A stretch of DNA of 64,000 nucleotides, taken from Umbelopsis isabellina (lineage: Eukaryota > Mucoromycota > Umbelopsidomycetes > Umbelopsidales > Umbelopsidaceae). The stretch spans positions 434,001 through 498,000 of the forward strand of contig JAEPQZ010000015.1 of NCBI GenBank assembly GCA_016758905.1, in the 5' to 3' direction. The translations under genes and the position numbers were made by a program. Of this stretch, positions 1 to 12,704 are shown one piece after another (position 1 is the first letter of the stretch; every line of letters starts with the position of its first letter). The notes below the pieces were generated by a model that worked only from the letters and a program-made list of their open reading frames with translations, was not told the DNA's origin and did no database searches.

Positions 1-865
1 ATAGATCAAGTCTGCATCGGGTGGCGAGCGACCAAGAGCTGTGGTCAAGACTGCTAATCTTTGCAAATTGAAAACCTGATTCACCAGTGACACCAATGGT
101 TAATATTGTAGTTTGTTATATTGCGCCAAGATGCATTTTACTTACAATGTCCTGTCTTTCGTAGCTAGTAGGCAAAACAGCTCTAGCCTTTGCAGTTGCA
201 ACTTCAAATCTGGGTACAATAGCGATACACTTTATTTCCTTGGCCCAGTTCAGTTGAACAAAGTGACCAATTCCCTTTGGAGGTTGAGGTGGTGCCGGGC
301 CAGAACCATTAGTAACTGTTTCAAAAGTTTCTGACGCAGGGATGCTTGCAATTTCCGTGTCAGCTGCATCCAGTTCTCGTAAATACGATGCAACAAAACC
401 ACCCATTAACGCAGCTGCAACATTGTCAGGATGACGCTCAATCATAAGACAGTAGTCGAGCATGCGATCCTTATCCATATCCAATTGGCCCAAAGCGTTA
501 CCCAAAGCAACACCGGCCACGACGGCTGCTCCAGAGGAACCAAGACCGCGACCAAGAGGAATAGGGTTATGAACATGGATCTTGAGAGGCTTAGGGAAGG
601 ATTTGATTTCATTTGCAGCCAGGACATAAAGAGCAGTTTTCGTGATAAGATTCTTTTCTGGAATGAGCGGAACGTCGTCTGCACCTTCCCCGGTATAGGT
701 CATTTCAAAGTCCTTGACATCTCCTTGGGATCCGTCTAGGATCTCAACGTCCAAAGTCAAGTAAAGAGAGAGCGATATACCAAGGACATCGAAGCCAGGA
801 CCAATATTTGCCGTGGAACAAGGTGCTTTTATACGGAATTTACGAGGAGTATTCAGGTTTGACAT
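1..865 (-). CDS. thr1: Homoserine kinase (partial, 3' end outside window)
   Basis: Phosphorylates L-homoserine with ATP to O-phosphohomoserine in the cytosolic threonine pathway. The protein is a GHMP kinase: an N-terminal segment STANIGPGFDVLG and the glycine/serine-rich ATP loop PLGRGLGSSGAA are both visible. The first exon is 146-865. An intron at 77-145 (GTAAGT donor, CAG acceptor) joins in frame to an exon at 1-76 that encodes FNLQRLAVLTTALGRSPPDA and runs off the window. I chose the start at 865 (MSNLNTPRK) because the family conservation begins just after it; an in-frame ATG at 949 would add 28 residues with no family character. It is divergent from the mannosyltransferase gene, with about 350 bp between starts. 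Identity is confident; only the C-terminal third is missing. Confidence 0.93.
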
Positions 866-1211
866 GAGGGGTGTCTTTGACGAAAGAATAGAAGGACCGC
901 TCCAAAGTAATTGATCAAACTTGATCAATCGGGATGATTTAGCAGTCACACTGATGGCTCATCTTTGTGAGTGATTCATCGGACCATTTTTGATGTGAAG
1001 CATTCAGTTATGTTGGTAGCACAAACAATTGACTTGCAGTTCAGCTCGTGCTTATTCCGGTGCGTCTGTCAGTGAGGCATAATTATACAATCTTCATAAT
1101 AAGGTGGGCTGCCGAGGATGATTTCTCAATATTGTTGATCTCGGGGAATATTCGTTGAAAATAAATTACCCTTTTGCATTGCCAATTTTGTTTCCTCTTT
1201 TTTTTTCAGTT
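866..1211. other. Divergent intergenic space, homoserine kinase / GT15 gene
   Basis: About 345 bp separate the two start codons, so it must hold both promoters. A T-rich run ending in CAG lies directly before the ATG at 1212; it could be the 3' end of a 5'UTR intron. I see no other gene here. Confidence 0.5.
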
Positions 1212-2626
1212 ATGCCACAACTAATTGCTTGGTTTCTGGTATATGGATTGTTGTTGACGATATATATCTATTGCCTTGATGGAAATCCGCGGCCAGTAGT
1301 AGTGGGACCGCAATGGGGCACTGACAATGAGCCACAGCCTCTGGCTGATGGGGAAAGCATAGACAAAAGTATCCCTATACGAATTCATCCCAACCTTGAG
1401 ACAGCCGAGCCTTGGCTAAACGAAACCAATCGCGCAAACGCCGCCATTGTCATTGTTGCTCCAAGCAAGGAATATGTAAATGTTCAGAAAACAATCGTAC
1501 ACCTGGAAGCTCAATTCAACAACCGATTTCAATATCCATATATATTACTGAGTGAGCAGTCTCATGACAGTGCATTCCAGCAGAACATAAAACGTCTAAT
1601 AGGCGAAAGGGCTCAATTTGGTATGTTGTTAACCATAGCTCCATTGTGTATAATGCCCAAAGATTGACAACCTGTTTAGGCTCCATGGATATGGGACACA
1701 GAGACAAAAGTATCCCCGTACTCGTGGCAAGCCACTTTCAGAACTCTACTGATGCTGAAAAAGAGTACTTAGCTGAGCAAACACAATTGAGTCGATTCAA
1801 GGCTGGTATACTTTTTCACCATCGCTTGGTCAAGGACCTCGATTACATTTGGTACATTACACTTTCCATATACAGTTATTGATTATCAGAAAATAACAAT
1901 ATTTGATCTTTTCAAGGTTGGTGGAACCAGGTACTGAGCTTATTTGCGACATTACCTACGATCCTTTCTTCTACATGCAGTCGAGAAATTTGAAATATGG
2001 TAAGCTATCCCCGGATCAATACAACTCAAAAACCAGCACAGATCACTAAGCACTCATAACTAGGTTGGAATATGGCTATCAAAAAGGATAATTCGACAGT
2101 ACATAAAATGATGAAATACAGCAAAGATTTCGTCGAAACATACCCAGAGTACAACATTGGTACAAGTATTAAGGTGAAAACAGCCAGCGACGATTCGTCA
2201 TTCTGCCAGTTCGGGTCTGAAATGCAATTCTTTGATGTCAATCAATTCTCAAGTGTGGCGTACTGGAGATATTTTGAGTGGTTAGATCAAAGACTAGACT
2301 GGTTGACGAACTCGTAAGTATTTCTATGCTTTCCAATTTGTGGTGGTACTGAAATTCTAATGACATATTGTAGTGGGCAAGCCGCGTTGTCGCAAGCAGT
2401 CAGGTCATTTGTTCCTCGAAATCAAATATACTACTTTAATGATGTGGGTTCAAAAAGTACTGAAGCAACTCACTGTCCTCAACCGAAAGAGCTCAGGAAA
2501 AAATGCAGCTGTGAGAAGAAAGAAGGCATAGGTAAGAGTTTTAAAAAAGCGATGTTGGTCAATATAAAAAAATCTAAACCAGGCGCGTCGTTTTATAGAG
2601 TTACAGAAAATATCGTGCGCTCATGA
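1212..2626 (+). CDS. GT15 (KRE2/MNT1/KTR) alpha-1,2-mannosyltransferase-like protein, divergent
   Basis: Family members are Golgi type II membrane enzymes that add alpha-1,2-mannose to O- and N-glycans. Five exons fit: 1212-1620, 1680-1851, 1917-1999, 2064-2313 and 2374-2626, giving 388 aa. An N-terminal signal anchor is clear (IAWFLVYGLLLTIYIYCL). Family blocks follow: ETNRANAAIVIVAPSKE, HLEAQFNNRFQYPYILLSE, then WLVEPGTELICDITYDPFFY, and a Glu-bearing block FGSEMQFFDV matching the site with the proposed nucleophile. Two things are odd. The usual YSTCHFWSNFE stretch and the C-terminal ERWGDAP motif are replaced by unrelated residues. A 51-nt in-frame segment at 2532-2582 could also be an intron (GTAAGA to CCAG). 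It may be a diverged or non-catalytic paralogue. Confidence 0.82.
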
Positions 2627-3409
2627 TTGGTATTAACTCTTCTACAACATTATGTAAATAACTTAGTTTACAGCTTCATGCTGTATGTAATAAATAGCAT
2701 GTACTGCAAACTTAGGGGCTCATGCAAGGTTGGTACAGTAGCTATATAGAGTAGAGCAAACCAAGGGTACAGCATGGCGAGTGCTTCGAGTCGAGCAGGG
2801 TACCACACCTTTATTGTCTCTTTCCTTTTTTGGTGCACGGATACTCTTATTATATACATGATTGGCACTCTCTTCTAGTTCAACAAGCGGATGATATCAC
2901 AAAATGTTTTCCGATCCGCACTTTCATCTTAAATATTTATATCGTGTTGTGGAGTTCTGTCGATGTGGACTGATAAACAGCATGCAAGTCTAAGGGAGGA
3001 ACTGATCCATCGCTCTCCTCTTATAATCAACAGTTTTACTCCTGTTGGCATCCAAAATTACTCCAAGTATTTAGGGCCAAGATGTGTGCCATAGTGACAT
3101 TGGGTCTCTCTGTAATCTTGAGTAATCTTGAGTATAAGCAGCAGCAACACTTTGACATAACGGATATCATGTGGAAGTAAAATGAACTCGCAAGAGAGAT
3201 GGCACCGAATATTCTGATCTTTGAAGCCGTTGCTTGTTGAAAGAAGAGAATTGTGTATTCAGTATTCCCCTTGCATCTGAAAGGAAGGGGTGAAGTATGC
3301 CCTGTCGACTTGTATATGTTGATATCTTTTGTATTTGCAGCTCAATCAACTCTAACTACTCTCCTTCCAGTGTTCTCACTCACAAACGAACTCAAATACA
3401 TTCCTTATA
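2627..3409. other. Intergenic, no gene seen
   Basis: AT-rich spacer between two plus-strand genes. An AATAAA sits at about 2689, suitable as the poly(A) signal of the upstream gene. Pyrimidine-rich stretches before 3410 look like promoter or leader sequence. No open frame here has coding character. Confidence 0.5.
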
Positions 3410-4796
3410 ATGTACACTTTTCAGCAAGCAGCCGACGCTGCTCGCATTTGTATGCAAGAGATAGTTGAGCGAGGTAATGCACTAATTCTACCTGCTGCTG
3501 TCACATATATCCAGGAGCAGATGTCACATCTACGAGAAAATATCTAAACATGGCATAATCCTTCCTTAGGTCTCGATGAACGAAAAATATTACTGAAAAC
3601 AGGTATATATCTTGTAACTGCTAGTCTCACGCTGATGCACAAATTTCATAATGTTCATCCACTATCGTAGAACAGAGTAGTTTCCTTTTAAACAAGTTTA
3701 TGAAAGAAAAAGTATGCAGTGGACATGATCTGCGTTATGAAAGCATACACAGAGTTGCAACATTGATGAAGGACATTTTATGGCTATGCCCTGAACGAAT
3801 CATCTCCCGAAAAGCATGGAGGAGCATCAATTATCAAAGTAAGTGAACAAGAAGTATCAAGCACATAGAAACAGCCGCTGTTTAATACGTGCAATAGCTT
3901 GCATGATTGAAAACTTGGCTAGTATTATGACTGAGAACGCAATGACCTTCCTTTTGGAATTGATGGACTTCTTGCTAATGCTCATGAGTCACAAATCTTG
4001 CAATCTCATGACAGCAAGGAGATTAGGTGAAGCCATGGGTAAGGTAACGTTCGGGCCAAGAGACTGCAACCCCATGATGGCAGAGCGTTGCAGCAACCTG
4101 GTCACCAAACTTTTGATAGAGCGATCCAGAAAAAGCAGCAATGGATTGGGAAATGTCAATGTACTCTCCCCAGACAGAACAGCAAGCCCGGTCATTGCTG
4201 AACGAAGTGCACGTTTGGCCAGTAAGAAATCATTTGAACGAATTGCTCAAAAGGCAAACGACTGGAGCAATAACCTTGCTGGCGTTCTCGATCTTTTCGA
4301 GTCGGACTGTCAGCAACACAATCAAGACGACTTACAATACGTTAGCATTTTCAGTACCGAACTTTCGCCTGCTGAAATCGCCAACGGTGATCCAACTCTA
4401 GTGCGTATGGTTCGCAATATCAACGAAAATTGCATTGTTGAGCCTTGCCAAGAGTCAATTTGTTCTGATGACGACCATTCATATGAGTATAGCGAGACCA
4501 TTGTCAACGACTTGGAAATTACGGACTTACCAAGCATTGATACATTGTCCAAAGCTCAACCCTATCCGCAACCACATAAAGTTCCATCCAAACGTTTCAC
4601 TTGGTCCCTTGGTGAGAGGTTGAGCTCGAAGCAATCCTTTGTAAAAGATTCACGCAAGTCAAAGGATTTCTCTGAGAAGTCAAAAGCCAGGCCAAAGAGC
4701 CTAATAACAGGGGTTAACCGACAGATCACTCGCATTCGCAGTTTAAAGAACTTGAGTTTCGTTTCATCTTCGAGCCGGGATCTGCCGCCTTTCTAG
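3410..4796 (+). CDS. RhoGAP-like protein of the Msb1/Mug8 type
   Basis: Four exons (3410-3473, 3570-3602, 3671-3838, 3898-4796) give 387 aa. Residues ~1-150 resemble the helical RhoGAP fold as found in Msb1/Mug8 proteins: it opens with ICMQEIVERGLDERKILL, later LLELMDFLLMLMSHKS, then the typical N-x-M-T-A-R-x-L segment (NLMTARRLGEAMGKVTFGP). The position expected for the catalytic arginine finger is not obvious, so it may bind Rho/Cdc42 or act as a scaffold without GAP activity. The C-terminal half is Ser/Lys-rich and probably disordered, ending in a basic stretch (RQITRIRSLKN). The last intron (3839-3897) is needed to keep the frame; an unspliced GTG-start reading would break the fold. Msb1 relatives act in bud and polarity control; that role here is inferred. 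Confidence 0.7.
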
Positions 4797-5136
4797 TACA
4801 ATCTAATCGCATATTCAGCTACTTATAACCAGTCGTTCCCTTGACTAACACATTTTATCTATGAACTTATGTACCCTCATTAAACTCTCAACACGTAATG
4901 AAAATGTGTAATAAATAAGCACTAAGAAAACTAACTTTGCAATCCGTGAAGTCTTCCACGAAAATGTGGTGCGTACCTTACATCAAGCCGTATTTCTTTA
5001 TATATTTGACTACTCAAGGTAAGTGGAGGAGATATAGATACATTTTATTAATAAAATAGTTCAGATCGCAGTAGGTATCATTGGCGGGTATGGCGAGGTC
5101 TCAGGCGATGATGGCGCTCGATCAGCGAAAAAATGG
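4797..5136. other. Convergent intergenic space
   Basis: Lies between the 3' ends of the RhoGAP-like gene (+) and the kinesin gene (-). AT-rich, with AATAAA-type signals at about 4910 (plus) and TTTATT near 5044 that reads as AATAAA on the minus strand. No gene seen. Confidence 0.5.
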
Positions 5137-8100
5137 TTAGAAGCACATAAACTTGCTCTTTTTGCTCATGAGTTGATCAATGCGATTTTCAAGTATCACT
5201 CGAGCTTTTTCAGCTTTTTCTTTTGCCTTCTTTGTAGCTTCTATTTCGTTCTGGAGTTTCTTTACTTCTTCAGCAGATTGCTCTTGCTGCTCAGTGAGCT
5301 GGACAGACATGGTTGATAACTGCTGTTTCATTTTATCAAGTTCTCCATTGTCAGTAATGCTGTTGGTTCTGGTTGGACTAAGTGCAACACGTTTCCTTGC
5401 TTCTTTCAATGCATTCTCAGCCCTGAAAAGCTGTTGTTCCAGCTTTGTAATCACTTCTAAATGTGCCTTGACATCAGCTTCTCCTGCATCTAGTTTTTTC
5501 TGTAAGCTTTTGATAGTCTTCTCATATTGCTCAGTCGTACTAGTCAACGAGTTGTTGGCCATATCTTCTAGAGCAGAGCCACTTCTGGTTGATGAAATGG
5601 ATGTTGTTTTTGTTAACGTCGAAGCTCTAGGTAGCGGTGGCAGAGGCTCAGACGGTGGAGGAGGTAATTGAGTTGAGGATGAGCTCTTGCGCATATTTGG
5701 CGTGTTAGTATTTGTATGGCTGCTTGATTCGTCAAGCGCAGTCTTTTGATTCATGCATTGCTGTACTCTATCTTCCAAAGATTTGATCAAAGATGCCTGC
5801 TGAGCAATAGTACTTTCATGCAGTTTGAGCTTGTTCTGAAGTGTATCCGGGGAAGGAGAGGAAATTCGGGGCGTCTGTGGTGGTGATATAATACTTGATG
5901 ATGTGTCGCGAGTGGCTGCAAAAGTTCTACTTGAACGCTTGTTCGGCTGTTGAGCTGACTGCTTCTCCAATTCCTCATTCTTATTAATCAAACTATCCAC
6001 TTCATTTCTCAGATCTGCTACCTCCTTCGACAATTTCAGACTCTGAGCTTCGACTTGATTTTCAACTGCAGAGAGCTTGATTTGAAGTTGAGACTTATCC
6101 ACAGTTAGCTGCTCAATTTTTTCAAGCAGATCATTTTTCTCTTTCGCAACCCTATGAAGTTCAGCCTTTGCTTCTTGCAGTTGAGAATCAACCATAGGAT
6201 CATGTTCAACATTGACTCTGTCATCTTTTATATCAAGTGATTGGCGACTTGTATCTGCAAGCTGCCGCTCAAGTTCCTGAATTCTTGCTTGCTGTTGAAC
6301 TTTCTCAGCTTCGGCTGAAGCTAGTTCAGCGATGATCTCTTCCACTTCGTTTGATTTGTTTTGCAAGTGAGTATCCATTTGTTCAATTAGACTATTGTAC
6401 TCCTCAGTCTCATCCTGTAAAGCTTTCAACTGCCTATCCAAAAATTGGAGCTGGTCGTTGTTCTTTTCTTTAATTTCTTGTTGAGTCATTTCCAAGTCCA
6501 ACTTAAGACGCTCGATCTCATCTGCTTGTGAATTAACTGTTACTTGTAGTTTAGCATTGGTATTGGAGTTCTCTTGTAGACGAATTTCAGATATCTTTGA
6601 TTCTTCCTCCATTTTACAAATTGAAGCTTCCAGTTCAGCAATGAACATGTCACGCTCAGCAATCTCTGCCTTGATCTTGGTAAGTTCCTTCTCTCCCTCA
6701 CCGTGTCTATCAGATGCTGTTTGCAATTCTTTAATGTTTGCTTGAGAGACGCTCTGAAGTTTGGTTTCCAGTTCCATAATGGCATTCTGATATAACTCGA
6801 CTTCTTCTTCTCGCTCTATTTGGTTGGACTGCATTGCTGCTGCTGCTTCCGCCGTCTCTGCTTCGATTTGATCAAGACTCAGTTGCAATTCATTAAGCTT
6901 GGCTTCTAAATCCGAGCTGATGGCAAGCTGCTGCTCTAAGGCCGTTTGCGCCTCTGAAGCTTGAGCTCTCTGGATTTCGAACTTCTGTTCCATTGCTGCA
7001 TTATCAATACGAGCCTCATTCAGGGCTTCAGTCAGTTCATTGACAGATTTTTCGAGTGAGGCAGAGTGCTCAATTTGCTCTTTTAGCAGCTGCTCAACAG
7101 TCTCTTTCTCAGATCGAGTTTCTTCAAGCAATTTTGTTTGCTGATCCACAGAAGCACGCATGCCTAAGCTGCTCTGCTCATGCTCTTCCACATTAGATCG
7201 ATGTTGATCGATGGCGCTATCATATTCGTTTTGAAGCGCATCATATTTGGCTTGAAGTTCTACCATTTTTTGAGCCAAAATATCATGTTTGGATGCCATA
7301 TCTTCTTTTAGCGAAGATGTCATCTCCTCCAACTCTGTTTGAAGGATGTGAATACGATTAACGGCGTCACTGTGTTCGTTAGTTTTATGATCCAGTGATT
7401 TTTGAAGTGATTGAGCATTTGCTTCAGATGTCATCAGAGTAGTAGTCAAAACTGAAAGCTGTTCTGTTATAGAGCTGTGAGCATTTGCCAATTCATCTAG
7501 TTGTGTTTCCAGCAACTTGGACTTTTCCAATGATTTTGCAAGCTCTGCTTCTTTCTCTTGAATTTCTTTGGCGAATGGACTGTGTCCATTCTGCAACTGC
7601 GGTGTTGAAGGCGCTTTTTCTTTAACCTCGAGCATTTCCATGAGTTTCTGATTGGCATCATTCAAGTTTGCTGAAGCTTCATCGTACTGCTTTTGGATTT
7701 CGAGCATACGTGCATTAACGGTTTGCATATCCTGCTCGTTCGATTGCAACTTTGATCGGAGCTCCATGACCTCGTGTTCATCATTGATCGTTGTGGCAGA
7801 TGTGGCAGCAGCTTCATGAGCTTGTGTGAGTTGTTCAGTCAATTTGCTGTTGTTATTCATGGAATCATGTAACTGTTGTTGAAGCAATTGCAAGCTTTCC
7901 TTTGCGGCATCATGATTTGCTTTACTAACATTCAAATCCGCTAACAACTTTTGGTATTCAGGGAAAGTATCATAGCTTTGCTTGACTTGATCATGTTCCG
8001 CAACCTTCTCCTCAGCAATCTGTCTTGCCAGCGATGCTGAGGAAGCTACAGAATCGCTAAGCTCTTTTTGCAGTGACAGAATAGTTTGACTTGATACTTC

Positions 8101-11100
8101 AAGCTGCTCTTGTGCTAATTTCAAGTCATTAACAACATTTTGGTCGTCTATGTTCAATTGGTTTGAATCAGTTCCTTGTTGCAATGTACTCTGCATGTCA
8201 CTCAATTGTTGTTGAAGAGCTGAGCGTTCTTTCTGCAAAAGTTCGTTTTCATCTTTGAATTTTGAAGAAAACTCTTGCGCATCACATAGCTCAGTTTCTT
8301 TCAACGTGAGCTTATCTTGCAACTGATTATATTTGGCATATAAATCATCAAGAGACATTGAAAGTTTAGCGACGTCACTTCGAGCTACCTCAAGTTCCCC
8401 AGCAAGTGATTGGCTATCATCAGCTGATACACGTTCTGCTTCGCTGACGCCATTAACAGCTTTTGCAATAGTATTTGGCGAGTTATCATCACTACTATCT
8501 CTCGACTTTTGAGAACTAGCCTCAAGTTCGGCTATCTGGGCCAATAAGCTATTGCGTTCGATTTTAAGCATTTCGATCTCGCTCTCTAGAATATTTGTGC
8601 TTTTTTGCAACAGCTTGCGTTCTGTGTCAAAGCCATTAATCAGATCCTGTTCCTTTGTTTGATTTTCGGAAATTGTCTGCTCTGCAGCTTGCAATTTTTG
8701 CTGTGCAGACTCCAATGAATGTTGCAATTGTGAACAATCGTTGTCCCGCATAGTCAATTTGGTATCTTTCAGATGTAGTTGCTGTTGCATGTCTTCTAAT
8801 TCTTGTCTTAAGCTTTGCTCTCTTAGCTTGGATGTTCCCAATTCCTGTTCGATTTCCTTTTGCAAATCAATCGCTGGTTCAGAATCAATTTCTGGTGTCA
8901 TCTCAGCTATTTCAGCTGCTCGCGCTTTATGCTCTTGAACCGTCTTTTCCAATGTTTCGATGTGAGTTGCGGCATTTTCATTTGCTTTGACTGAGGCATC
9001 AAGCTTCTCTAAAGTCTTTTCATTTTGCTGCTTGAGACTTGTCAAATCCAGCTGTAGATGTGTTATATGTGTTTTTAGATGTTCAATTTCTTTGGTCTTC
9101 TCTACGGCATCAGTGGCCTGCTGATGATCACTCATCTCCTGCTGAAAACTGCGCGATAACCGTTTATCGTTCTTCGATGCGTCTACATCCAGTTCATCAT
9201 TTAAATTTGTCAATTTCTCTTTTGATGACTGATCTTCAATGACATTTACAGCCATCTTCTTCTTAAGTACTTCATATTTCAAACGAAGCTCTTGATGTGC
9301 GGACTCTAGATCTTGGTGCCTCTGTAAAACATCGTCTAATTCGTGCAAAAGCATTTTTTTATCATCTCCTCTCTCTGCCTGCTCAGCACGGAGCTTCATT
9401 GCGTCTAAAGCACTGTCTTTGGCAGCCATAGCAACCTCGAGAGACTCAAGCATTTCCATCAAGGTTTCTTTTTCTTTCTCGACATTGGCCAATCTTTGTT
9501 CAAGAGTCGTTATATATTTTTCCGTGCTGTCCTCAGTTTCGGTCAGTTTGGAAAGCTTTGTTTTCAAGTCGTTTAGTGCTTCTTGATCGCGAATGCTATC
9601 TTGCGTAGCTTTCGATAATTTAAGCTCCAGCTCCTCGATATACAGATCATTACTCTGCTCTCTTTCCGTTATTTTGGAGATCCGAGATTTCAATTCATTG
9701 ATGATATGACTTTGATTTTCATTGAGCTGTTGCTGGTGAGTAATACGAGCAGATTGTTCTTCAAAACCAATGTCAGAATGATGAAGTGCAGCACGCGCCA
9801 TTGCAAGCTGTGATTCCAACACAGAGATGCTTTTCTCATACTCCTCAATAACAGGCTCAACAAGATGTTCAAAATCAACCTCTTGCTTTAATTTCTCAAT
9901 GTCTTGTGATCGAGGTCCAGAGTCATTATTCCACATGTGTTGTAATTGCTCCTCAGCAACTCGCTCACGTTCTTGGGTCACTGCTAACTCTCCCTCTAGC
10001 TTCTCAATTAGGTGCTGCAAGTTCATTATTTCGTCGCGCTGATCCAAAAAGATCTGTTCCAAATCTGGACTTGTGCTCAGAGAGCTAGCTCCATCAGAAA
10101 TCAGGGAAGGAGCGGACATGGTCGAATCTTTGGCGAGAGTGGATGGCGCAAAGGAGTTAGCCTTGAGAGCTCCCAACTCAGTTTTGAGCTTCAATATTAC
10201 TCCACGTAAAAATTCAGCATTATCGTTGGTTTGCCATTCCTCAAACTCATTTTTCTCAGATCGGTTTCGAATGTTTCGAGCTCTGTTGGCGTACATCAGT
10301 GTGTTTACTGTTTCAACCAAATTGTATTCTGCAGGACTAACGCATGCAATCATTAGCGTGGTGGCGTTGCCTCCTAGCGAGTCTTGCAGTAGACGCGTTA
10401 ATTTGGAATCTCGATATGGGACATGTGTACTTTTTTTAGAGGGGTCCCCCAACGCTGAGATGACGTTTCCCAGTGCCAAAAGACCACCGTTGATGTTGAT
10501 TCCTTCCTTTCGTCTATCTCCTTCTGCAGCCGTTCGTTTGAGCTACCCAAATTAGATGAAACAATTAAGAAAGCGATCACCATCGTAACAATATAAACAA
10601 AGCTGACTACATACACGTTCACTTCCGGCAAGATCTACAAAATGAAATTTAGAGTGCGTGATAACCCATTCCCCTTCTTCGCCACCCAAATCCGACGTTC
10701 GAAATCCTGCCGAACTCTCTGGACGCCTTAAGCCATTAGATCTGTTCCCAGATACACTTGGACTAGGCGATCGCAGTATTGACGATGACGGGCTACCATT
10801 TGTAGGCACCCATTTTTCTTGACGCAAAGTCACCGAAAATATAGCATGTGATCGAGATGATTTTTCGTTCATATCAGTTGCTCCTGTTGCACGATTTTGT
10901 GTACCCTGCTCCAAAAAGCTAAAACAAGTACAAGTTATTAATTAAGTGCATGCAATCCTGCCTGTCGAGTGGTGTACATACTTTAAGACATCATCAGTGC
11001 TCTCTACTGGTAGTTCTTGCACGCCACTCCAATAAATTTGACCTTTGGTATCTTCTCTGATTGTCACAGGTGGTCTTTCAGTCGGTGGTGCTGGATTTAA

Positions 11101-11929
11101 AAGATCCACAAGGTCTTCATTGTAGATTTCAACAAATGAAACCTTGATGGAGTTTTTGTTTCTTTTCAAGTCTTCTATGGCGGCTGGCACTGAGAGAGGA
11201 CGGAATTTCTTTTCTAATTTACTGCGGGTATCTCGAAATTGGGGTATGTTCATTCTTTGTAACGTGTCGAACAACAGACTCATGGCTCGAGGAATGATGC
11301 CCTCTTCATGCATATCATAGCTTTCGCCATGTTGAGCTGTTCCCATGGTATATGTCTTTCCAGAAGATGTTTGACCCTATAACACATGATGGCAAATGTG
11401 AGATGATTGTATATGATAGGAATCCGTATATTTGAGTTCATACATATGCCAAAATAGTAACGTTATAACCTGTTGAAAACTGGATTAGTATATTGATGTT
11501 TTCGCCCCAGGGCCGTACCCAGTACATTATTTGTTATTTGGAAACGCACCATCAATAAATTTATGGATCAAGGGGTCTGCCAAAGTGACGAATATTTCAT
11601 CTTGGGCACTGTTGGGGCCAAACACATAGTCAAACGTGAATGTTTTGGAGTGTGGAGCCACATACACTGAAGAGTTCTGTATCCTGAGGACATCCGATTC
11701 AGACATGTTAGAGAAACGAGGTATAGCCCGATCTTTTTCACTGAACGGTCTGACTCGTACAGCTAGAGTAGCAAGGAGAGGCAATTTTTGGAGTTCAGCA
11801 CATAAGATATAGCAGTAAAAAAACTAAAGTAGATATAGTGCTATGCTATCAACGATTAAACTGTATAGCAATAATATACTTGCCTACTTGCACAGCTGTA
11901 GTCTGCATCTGAGCTTCACGATGAGCCAT
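5137..11929 (-). CDS. Kinesin motor protein with very long coiled-coil tail (kinesin-4/KIF4-like)
   Basis: Microtubule motor. Six exons from 5' to 3': 11884-11929, 11550-11762, 11444-11469, 10982-11376, 10615-10918 and 5137-10542, giving about 2129 aa. The motor is N-terminal: [12 protein letters not shown]-loop GQTSSGKT at residues 96-103, switch I NEKSSRSH near 244, switch II DLAGSER near 322-328, then [19 protein letters not shown]. After a neck ending NRARNIRN, about 1650 residues of Leu/Glu/Lys/Gln heptads form near-continuous coiled coil. A Pro-rich patch ([13 protein letters not shown]) lies near the C-terminus, which ends KKSKFMCF. The first intron (11763-11883) uses a GC donor (G|GCAAGT), the only boundary that restores AVQVAVRVRPF. 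Exon 3 is only 26 nt. The kinesin-4 assignment rests on motor and neck similarity and is less sure than 'kinesin'. Confidence 0.92.
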
Positions 11930-12704
11930 GTCGAAATGATAGATTAACACTCAATGACAGATGAAGATGGTGGTGATGTGGGACAAGACTGGAAAAGGCT
12001 ATACAACAAATATTGGAGCGGCTAACTTGCAGACTCTCCATTTATATAACTGGGAATCTTGACTGTCTCGTTGCCAAACTTCTTAGCCAATACACAGGGA
12101 TTTACACAGCTTTCAACTTAATTTTTACTACTCGCTCAGTGAATGATTTACATTGTGTGCATTCATTACACACTCTGCCTGTGAACTTGGCTAAACTTGG
12201 TGCATAATGCTACGCAGACGCTCAGGGGTACGCGCCAAATCTTTGAAAATTTCGGACATTACTGTATTTGATTTTGTCCTTGACATCTTACCAGCAGGTC
12301 GTTTGAAAAGCCTGAATACCAACTTCTACTCGATTCACTGTTAATCTCTTATAAAAAAAAAACGATAAATTTACCCAATCCCTTTGCATACCTGTGAGAT
12401 AGCAAATTGAAAAAGACTGGTTTCGCACTGTATCCATAAGTACTTATCGCAATTCCCGCATCATTCTTGTATTGCTTGCTCTGTCTTGTGAACAATAGTC
12501 GACGCCTTGAGAATTCAAATCAAATTAGCCAAGAGGCTATTCTCGCGCTGACAGCTGGTGAGTTTGGAATATCGATCAAAGGTTAAATGCAATGCTGTAA
12601 TTACGGTATTTATATACACGTGACCAGCGGAGGCGGATGTAAGGATCGTCTGTGCTGGCCAAGCTTTTGCCGAGCATATACGTTTGTTTGCTGATTGCGT
12701 TGCC
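11930..12704. other. Divergent intergenic space, kinesin / AMSH
   Basis: About 775 bp between two divergent start codons. It contains short A/T runs (A9 near 12353) and no convincing exon. A 64-aa frame at 12013-12207 has no family character. Confidence 0.5.

Noticed and set aside
5180-5671. A 163-aa plus-strand frame inside the kinesin tail
   Set aside because: Ser/Phe-rich antisense reading of coiled-coil codons, no family signature.
12013-12207. A 64-aa plus-strand frame in the kinesin/AMSH spacer
   Set aside because: No start context, intron partner or recognisable sequence; composition is like non-coding DNA.
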